Position numbers and translations under genes: made by a program. The notes beneath the pieces were generated by a model. That model was not told the DNA's origin and made no database searches. It worked only from the letters and a program-made list of their open reading frames with translations. A DNA stretch of 64,000 nt from Campylobacteraceae bacterium (GTDB taxonomy: Bacteria > Campylobacterota > Campylobacteria > Campylobacterales > Arcobacteraceae): assembly GCA_013215945.1 (NCBI GenBank), contig JABSOM010000007.1, forward strand, positions 62,001-126,000, read 5' to 3'. This document shows positions 60,097 through 64,000 of the stretch, in pieces. How positions within the stretch are numbered: the first letter of the stretch is position 1; each line of letters opens with the position of its first letter.

Positions 60097-60839
60097 ATCA
60101 ATAATCCCTATTTTTAGGTCTTCCAATAGGATTTAAAGTTGATTCTAAACCATATTTGTTACTTGTAAAAGATTGCCAAGTAGGATCACCTAAAGGTGAT
60201 TGTCTACTAATTGAATTCCTTATTGAATCTAGGTTTGTTTTGCTAGATTTCTCATTTATATAACTATGCCAATTTTTTGGGAGTACAATAGGTAAATTAT
60301 TTATGATTAAACTACTAAGCTCATTAACTCTATTATAAGCAGAACTATATTTATATAAAACACAATCTTTTACTATCTTAGCTCTTAAAGGATTAGCTTC
60401 AACATACTTAATTAAAGTAAGTAAATATACTTCTTCTTGAACAATAAAACTCTTATACCTTCCTTGCCATAAATGGCCAGATAATTTATATCTTCTGTTG
60501 TAATATCTTACATAAGATGAATTAATATGATGCATAGCAAATGATAAATTCTCGCCTACATTTGTGTATAAAACTAAATGATAATGATTCGACATTAAAC
60601 AATAAGCATAACACGATATATCATATTTTTCTTTTGCATCAAAAAGAAGATTCAAAAACTTATCATAATCATAAGAATCATGAAAGATTGCACTTCTTCT
60701 ATTTCCTCGATTGATAATATGATATATTTGTTCATCTGCTAAATTTCTTGCTATTCTAGGCATGGTTAATCCTTTAATAAAAGGTTACATATAATAACAC
60801 TAAATAATTAATATTTTTATTAAAAAGGTGACTGTCCAC
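60079..60839 (-). mobile_element. RAYT-2 element
   Basis: A transposase gene lies between GGGGAGAGGCACC (60079-60091) and GGTGACTGTCCAC (60827-60839). The two ends are imperfect inverted copies. The ends differ from those of RAYT-1, so this is a separate RAYT/REP family. Confidence 0.65.
60098..60763 (-). CDS. REP-associated tyrosine transposase (RAYT-2)
   Basis: This 221-residue Y1 transposase starts MPRIARNLADEQIYHIINRG, has HUH motif MSNHYHLVLY and the conserved YYNRRYKLSGHLWQGRYKS. VEANPLRAKIVKD follows. It lacks the helix-turn-helix extension of RAYT-1 and shares only family-level identity with it, so the two are not recent duplicates. The frame is intact. It closes the right side of the Rhs-tip cassette. 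Confidence 0.9.
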   Translation of the reverse strand: MPRIARNLADEQIYHIINRGNRRSAIFHDSYDYDKFLNLLFDAKEKYDISCYAYCLMSNHYHLVLYTNVGENLSFAMHHINSSYVRYYNRRYKLSGHLWQGRYKSFIVQEEVYLLTLIKYVEANPLRAKIVKDCVLYKYSSAYNRVNELSSLIINNLPIVLPKNWHSYINEKSSKTNLDSIRNSISRQSPLGDPTWQSFTSNKYGLESTLNPIGRPKNRDY

Positions 60840-60868
60840 ATTTTTTTGGTAGTAAAGAGCTCATACAA

Positions 60869-60930
60869 AGTTGCCTTTGCGCTTTTTTCTTTTTCTTAAT
60901 TGTAAGAAAAAGAAACAAAAAGAAGCAACT
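60869..60930. repeat. 62-base imperfect hairpin with A/T-rich arms
   Basis: Outer AGTTGC/GCAACT and inner TTTCTTTTTCTTA/TAAGAAAAAGAAA arms surround an ATTG loop. Almost the whole segment pairs. It sits between RAYT-2 and the ankyrin gene. Confidence 0.75.
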
Positions 60931-60938
60931 GACGAAAT

Positions 60939-61079
60939 GATAAAGCCCTTCGGGTTCCTAAATATTTTTATTGTTTAACTAGGTTCAAAAACTCCCTAAA
61001 ATGTGCTAATGAGCACATTTCTAACGCTCACACAGTTTTCACCTTTTTCCGTTAAAAAATAAAAATATTTAGCTTTATC
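60939..61079. repeat. 141-base large inverted repeat with central perfect hairpin
   Basis: GATAAAGC...AAATATTTTTATT...TTTAAC on the left pairs with GTTAAA..ATAAAAATATTT.GCTTTATC on the right. The centre has AAATGTGCT/AGCACATTT (60999-61020). It has a similar layout to the repeat at 2565-2686: long loose arms and a short perfect core. Confidence 0.7.
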
Positions 61080-61169
61080 AAAGTCAGGGAAAGAGCCGTG
61101 AGAATGTCATTTTTATTTGATTATTTTTTGTATTTTACTTTGTATAAAAAGAGGCGTAAGCTTCAAGGT

Positions 61170-61835
61170 TTATTCAAGTAATTTAACAATAGCACTAAAA
61201 GATTCTTTTTTTGCATGATCTAAGGCATTGAAACCATTTTTATCTTTTATTTCTTTATTGGCTCCATATTCTAATAAAAGTGCTACAATTTTTTGATGAT
61301 TTTTTCCACCATTTGATAAAATAACTGTTTCTAATAAAGCAGTCCAGCCTAAATAATTGATATGGTTTATATCTATTTTAGTTTTTTCTAATAAAAGTAT
61401 TACTGTACTTACATAGCCTTTTTCACATGCTGGAATAAGTGCTGTTCCTCCATAATAATTTAAAATATCTGTTTTTGCATTTTCTTTTATTAAAACATTT
61501 AAAAATTCATTCATTCCTTTTGCACCTGCATATAAAAAAGCCGTCTGATCGATTACATTTTTTGAAAGATTTTTATCATAATAATCAATCTTTGCACCTA
61601 GTTTTATTAATAGTTTCAAAGCTTGAAGATTCTTTTTCATTGTAACTCTCAATACAAGTGAACGCCCAAGATTATCAACAATATCAATGTTGTGCCCTTG
61701 TGAAATTTTATTTTCTAGGCTTTGTTTATCTCCTTTTAGCGCAAGAGATAACAATGTATCAAAACTGTCATTTGCAAAAATATTTAAAGATAAAAGAAAA
61801 AAAAGAAAGAAATAGATTTTTTTTATTTTATACAT
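61170..61835 (-). CDS. Exported ankyrin-repeat protein
   Basis: This ~221-residue protein has a signal peptide (KKIYFFLFFLLSLNIFAND) and about five ankyrin repeats (for example NLGRSLVLRVTMKKNLQALK and GWTALLETVILSNGG). It is likely periplasmic and may bind another protein; small ankyrin proteins in this group are often linked to oxidative stress or catalase. The ATG at 61835 has AAGGA eight bases upstream; the TTG at 61850 would put residues before the signal sequence. Gene neighbours give no clear partner. Confidence 0.82.
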   Translation of the reverse strand: MYKIKKIYFFLFFLLSLNIFANDSFDTLLSLALKGDKQSLENKISQGHNIDIVDNLGRSLVLRVTMKKNLQALKLLIKLGAKIDYYDKNLSKNVIDQTAFLYAGAKGMNEFLNVLIKENAKTDILNYYGGTALIPACEKGYVSTVILLLEKTKIDINHINYLGWTALLETVILSNGGKNHQKIVALLLEYGANKEIKDKNGFNALDHAKKESFSAIVKLLE

Positions 61836-62021
61836 AATAAAATCCTTCAAAAGTATTGTTTATATATTAACATATAAATAATATCTATCTAAACGTTAGT
61901 AGAAAGTATATTTGGATTTAAATAATCTATTATCATCAAATAAACATTTTTTAAAAAATTATAGCCCTTATAAAATAAAAGAGAGTAAATTTTATTATCT
62001 TTGTCCAGCCCTAGGAATTTT

Positions 62022-62474
62022 TTATAAATAAAGAGAAAACCTTTTTTTATCTTTGTTTTTTGCACCCATTTTTTCATAAAATTTTATTGCTTTATAATTA
62101 TTACTTGGTGTTTGCCATTCTATATGATTACATCCCAAATTTTTTGCATGTTCTTTAATTTTTGACATGAAATTTTCTCCCAGACCCTTTCCTCTATGAG
62201 ACTCTTTTATATACAAACAGTCCATGTGTAAATAATAATCAGCATCCCAGGTTGAGAATTCTTTTATCACTGTTGCATAGGCAAGGATTTCTTTATTTTG
62301 TATGGCTACAAAACAAGTAATGTTTGAATCTTCTTTAAACAAAACAAGGTGTAGTTTTTCCTCCTTGCCTGTTTTATCATAAGATGTATTTTCGTATTTT
62401 GCATGTAGAGCACATAAGTTTATGAGCTCTTTTATTTCTTGTTTTTGTATTTTTCTTATTAAAATATCACTCAT
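62022..62474 (-). CDS. GNAT-family N-acetyltransferase
   Basis: This 150-residue GNAT enzyme starts at ATG 62474 (MSDILIRK), two bases past the rhodanese stop. The acetyl-CoA loop is ESHRGKGLGENFMSKI (R/Q-x-x-G-x-G), and the later QTPSNNYKAIKFYEKMGA is the typical motif B region. The acceptor is unknown. It is cotranscribed with the rhodanese gene. The frame continues upstream but would run through the rhodanese gene. Confidence 0.87.
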   Translation of the reverse strand: MSDILIRKIQKQEIKELINLCALHAKYENTSYDKTGKEEKLHLVLFKEDSNITCFVAIQNKEILAYATVIKEFSTWDADYYLHMDCLYIKESHRGKGLGENFMSKIKEHAKNLGCNHIEWQTPSNNYKAIKFYEKMGAKNKDKKRFSLYL

Positions 62475-62475
62475 T

Positions 62476-62868
62476 TTAACAAGCACAAGAGATGGAACTT
62501 GCTTTTTGTCCTTCTTTTCCTTTGGTTTCATAACCATCTCGTAACCACCAATCATGTCCACCCATTAATTCTTTTACTTTAAAGCCTAATTTACTCATAT
62601 TTAAAGCGCCTTTAGTAGAACCATTACATCCAATACCATCACAATAAGTAATATAAAGAGTGTTTTTATTAAAATCTTTTGTAGAGTTTTCATTCATATC
62701 TTGGTGATAAAGATTAATACTCGAAGGAATATGTGAACGATCATACGCTTCTTTATTTCGTACATCAATTATTACAATATCTTCTTTATTTGTAATAGCA
62801 GCAAATAAATCTGAAGAATCTATTTCGTATTTTAATTTGTTTTCGTAGTGAGAAATTTGTGTTTTCAT
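62476..62868 (-). CDS. Rhodanese-like domain protein
   Basis: This 130-residue single-domain rhodanese has IIDVRNKEAYDRSHIPSSIN as the CH2A-like region. The active-site loop YCDGIGCNGSTKGA carries the candidate catalytic Cys. The C-terminus ends SCAC, adding two extra thiols. The ATG at 62868 is preceded by AAAGGATTAAT. It is divergent from the AraC-type regulator (118-base gap) and followed by a GNAT gene, which suggests a regulated two-gene operon. The substrate is unknown. Confidence 0.85.
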   Translation of the reverse strand: MKTQISHYENKLKYEIDSSDLFAAITNKEDIVIIDVRNKEAYDRSHIPSSINLYHQDMNENSTKDFNKNTLYITYCDGIGCNGSTKGALNMSKLGFKVKELMGGHDWWLRDGYETKGKEGQKASSISCAC

Positions 62869-62986
62869 ATTAATCCTTTTTCTTGAGTGCATTATATCAC
62901 TAGAGAAAAATTAATTCTACACAATTCTTACGTACTTTATTATCTATTCTTATTCATTTTGTTCTCTTTTTATATTATAATAAACA

Positions 62987-63871
62987 ATGCATAAAAAATT
63001 AACCCATTTAAAACACAGTATCTTAGCCAATGATTTGATGTCATATATTTACGATAATATTCAAAGTGATATTAATATGGATGAAATGGCAAACAATTTT
63101 TCAATAAGTAAATGCCATTTCCATAAAATATTTAAAGAACAAACCGGCATGGCAATATATGAAACAATTAAATCCATTCGTTTACAAAAAGCCAGCAATA
63201 TTTTAATTACTAATAAATATTCTAATATTAGTGAAATAGCTAATATGTGTGGGTATAGCTCACAAACATCTTTTATTAGAGCTTTTAAACAAAGATTTTC
63301 TCAAACGCCTACGTATTGGAGAAAGGGTGGTTATAAAGAGTATTCAAATAAGATAATAAATGCGGCTACAAAGAATAAAAAACCTTCTATTGATTTCTAC
63401 AATTTAGAACAAAACCTAATTAAAGTGAAACCACGAATGGCTTATTATATAAGACAAAAAGGCTACAGTGCAAATTACAAACAAACCTGGGAAAAATTAA
63501 AAGCTTGGGTATACAGCAATGATATAAAAGAATACGAGCAGATTGGAATCTATCATGACAATCCAACACTAACACCTTTAGAGGAGTGTAATTATGTGGC
63601 TTGTATTGTTCCTAAAGATGAGAACTTACGTTTAAGCCAAACGAATCTGCCTCAATTAGAAATTCAAGAGTGTTTGTGTATTACTTTTAAAATAGAATGT
63701 TTGCATGAAGATATTCTTTTATTAATACAATGGGTTTATCATGAGTGGCTTCCAACTAGTGGTTATGAAACAATAACAATACCTTCTTATATAATAAAAG
63801 AAAATGAGGACTTTTCCTCTTCAAACAATATAATTAAAGGCATATACCATGTACCTGTTAGGTATGTATAA
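62987..63871 (+). CDS. AraC-family regulator with GyrI-like effector domain
   Basis: This 294-residue protein has an N-terminal AraC-type double helix-turn-helix (about 10-115: INMDEMANNFSISKCHFHKIF and SEIANMCGYSSQTSFIRAFKQRF) and a C-terminal GyrI/BacR-like effector domain (about 140-290, LIKVKPRMAYYIRQKGYS). This domain order is the Rob/SoxS-with-GyrI type. It faces away from the rhodanese-GNAT pair, which it may regulate. The ligand is unknown. Confidence 0.9.
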   Translation: MHKKLTHLKHSILANDLMSYIYDNIQSDINMDEMANNFSISKCHFHKIFKEQTGMAIYETIKSIRLQKASNILITNKYSNISEIANMCGYSSQTSFIRAFKQRFSQTPTYWRKGGYKEYSNKIINAATKNKKPSIDFYNLEQNLIKVKPRMAYYIRQKGYSANYKQTWEKLKAWVYSNDIKEYEQIGIYHDNPTLTPLEECNYVACIVPKDENLRLSQTNLPQLEIQECLCITFKIECLHEDILLLIQWVYHEWLPTSGYETITIPSYIIKENEDFSSSNNIIKGIYHVPVRYV

Positions 63872-63958
63872 AATTAGTAAATACATAAGAATTTAAGTTG
63901 GCTTCAAAGTGCAAATATGCTAATATTCCACAATGAATAAAACAAAGATTAATACTAC

Positions 63959-64000
63959 ATGCCTTTAAAAAACTTAAACTCCGAACAGCTTGAAGCAGCT
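63959..64000 (+). CDS. UvrD/Rep-type helicase, first 14 codons (cut by window end)
   Basis: The last 42 bases encode MPLKNLNSEQLEAA, matching the N-terminal Q-motif of UvrD/PcrA/Rep helicases (LNxxQxxAA/V). A TATGCTAATATT stretch about 35 bases upstream could be its promoter. The rest of the gene is outside the window. Confidence 0.7.
   Translation, partial: MPLKNLNSEQLEAA

Noticed and set aside
57341-60839. Prophage or conjugative element
   Set aside because: No integrase, phage structural genes, relaxase or tRNA attachment site. Only RAYT-type transposases and small cargo are present.

Overview
The window comes from an AT-rich bacterium of the Campylobacterota, most likely an Arcobacter-like species. 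The evidence is the low GC content, dense operons with TAATG/ATGA overlaps, frequent TTG starts, and family-level gene content. That content includes futalosine-type menaquinone synthesis, a Helicobacter-type malate:quinone oxidoreductase, CcoI/CcoS maturation proteins and pseudopilins with Ala/Ser rather than Gly before the cleavage site. The genus is an inference; no 16S gene is present.

Region 1 (0-13.6 kb) starts with aroQ (cut by the window edge), an aminofutalosine deaminase-like hydrolase and sppA. It continues on the minus strand with a carbon-metabolism block. This holds ackA-pta, a DEDDh exonuclease paired with a cNMP/CBS/DUF294 nucleotidyltransferase, a two-subunit sodium:solute symporter of the acetate-permease type, and a two-component system with a periplasmic Cache sensor. 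Together these look like a sense, import and activate/excrete module for small carboxylates. Four tRNA genes (Lys, Glu, Val, Asp) and pncC follow.

Region 2 (13.6-30.1 kb) is housekeeping: mqo, ileS with a coupled 36-residue membrane peptide, an Nfu-type Fe-S scaffold, murE, a MoxR/DUF58/VWA membrane operon, rpsB-tsf with a structured leader, a LolD-like ATPase, gmk, and a receiver-GGDEF-EAL protein whose GGDEF motif is degenerate.

Region 3 (30.2-46.7 kb) is redox and transport: the cbb3-oxidase copper ATPase CcoI with CcoS, a small cytochrome c, hemH, an AmmeMemoRadiSam pair in which the radical SAM and Memo parts are fused, a DUF218 protein, a zinc/manganese-type ABC transporter, cvfB-like, tpx, an NnrS-like protein, msrPQ, two MFS transporters and a LysE exporter.

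Region 4 (46.7-60.9 kb) is accessory. A complete-looking twelve-gene type II secretion operon (order G-H-F-K-L-M-N-C-D-E-I-J, no prepilin peptidase) lies between two copies, in the same orientation, of a REP-associated tyrosine transposase (RAYT) sequence. The left copy is a 5' remnant and the right copy is an intact gene with flanking inverted repeats and an ATTACACCCC array. Directly after the intact RAYT comes an orphan Rhs C-terminal tip and a small membrane protein that could be its immunity factor, closed off by a second, unrelated RAYT. Both RAYT repeat ends abut or extend into neighbouring coding sequence. This bracketed Rhs-tip cassette and the RAYT-flanked T2SS are the most unusual parts of the window.

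Region 5 (60.9-64 kb) has two large nested inverted repeats, an exported ankyrin-repeat protein, a rhodanese-GNAT pair divergent from an AraC-family regulator, and the first 14 codons of a UvrD-like helicase.
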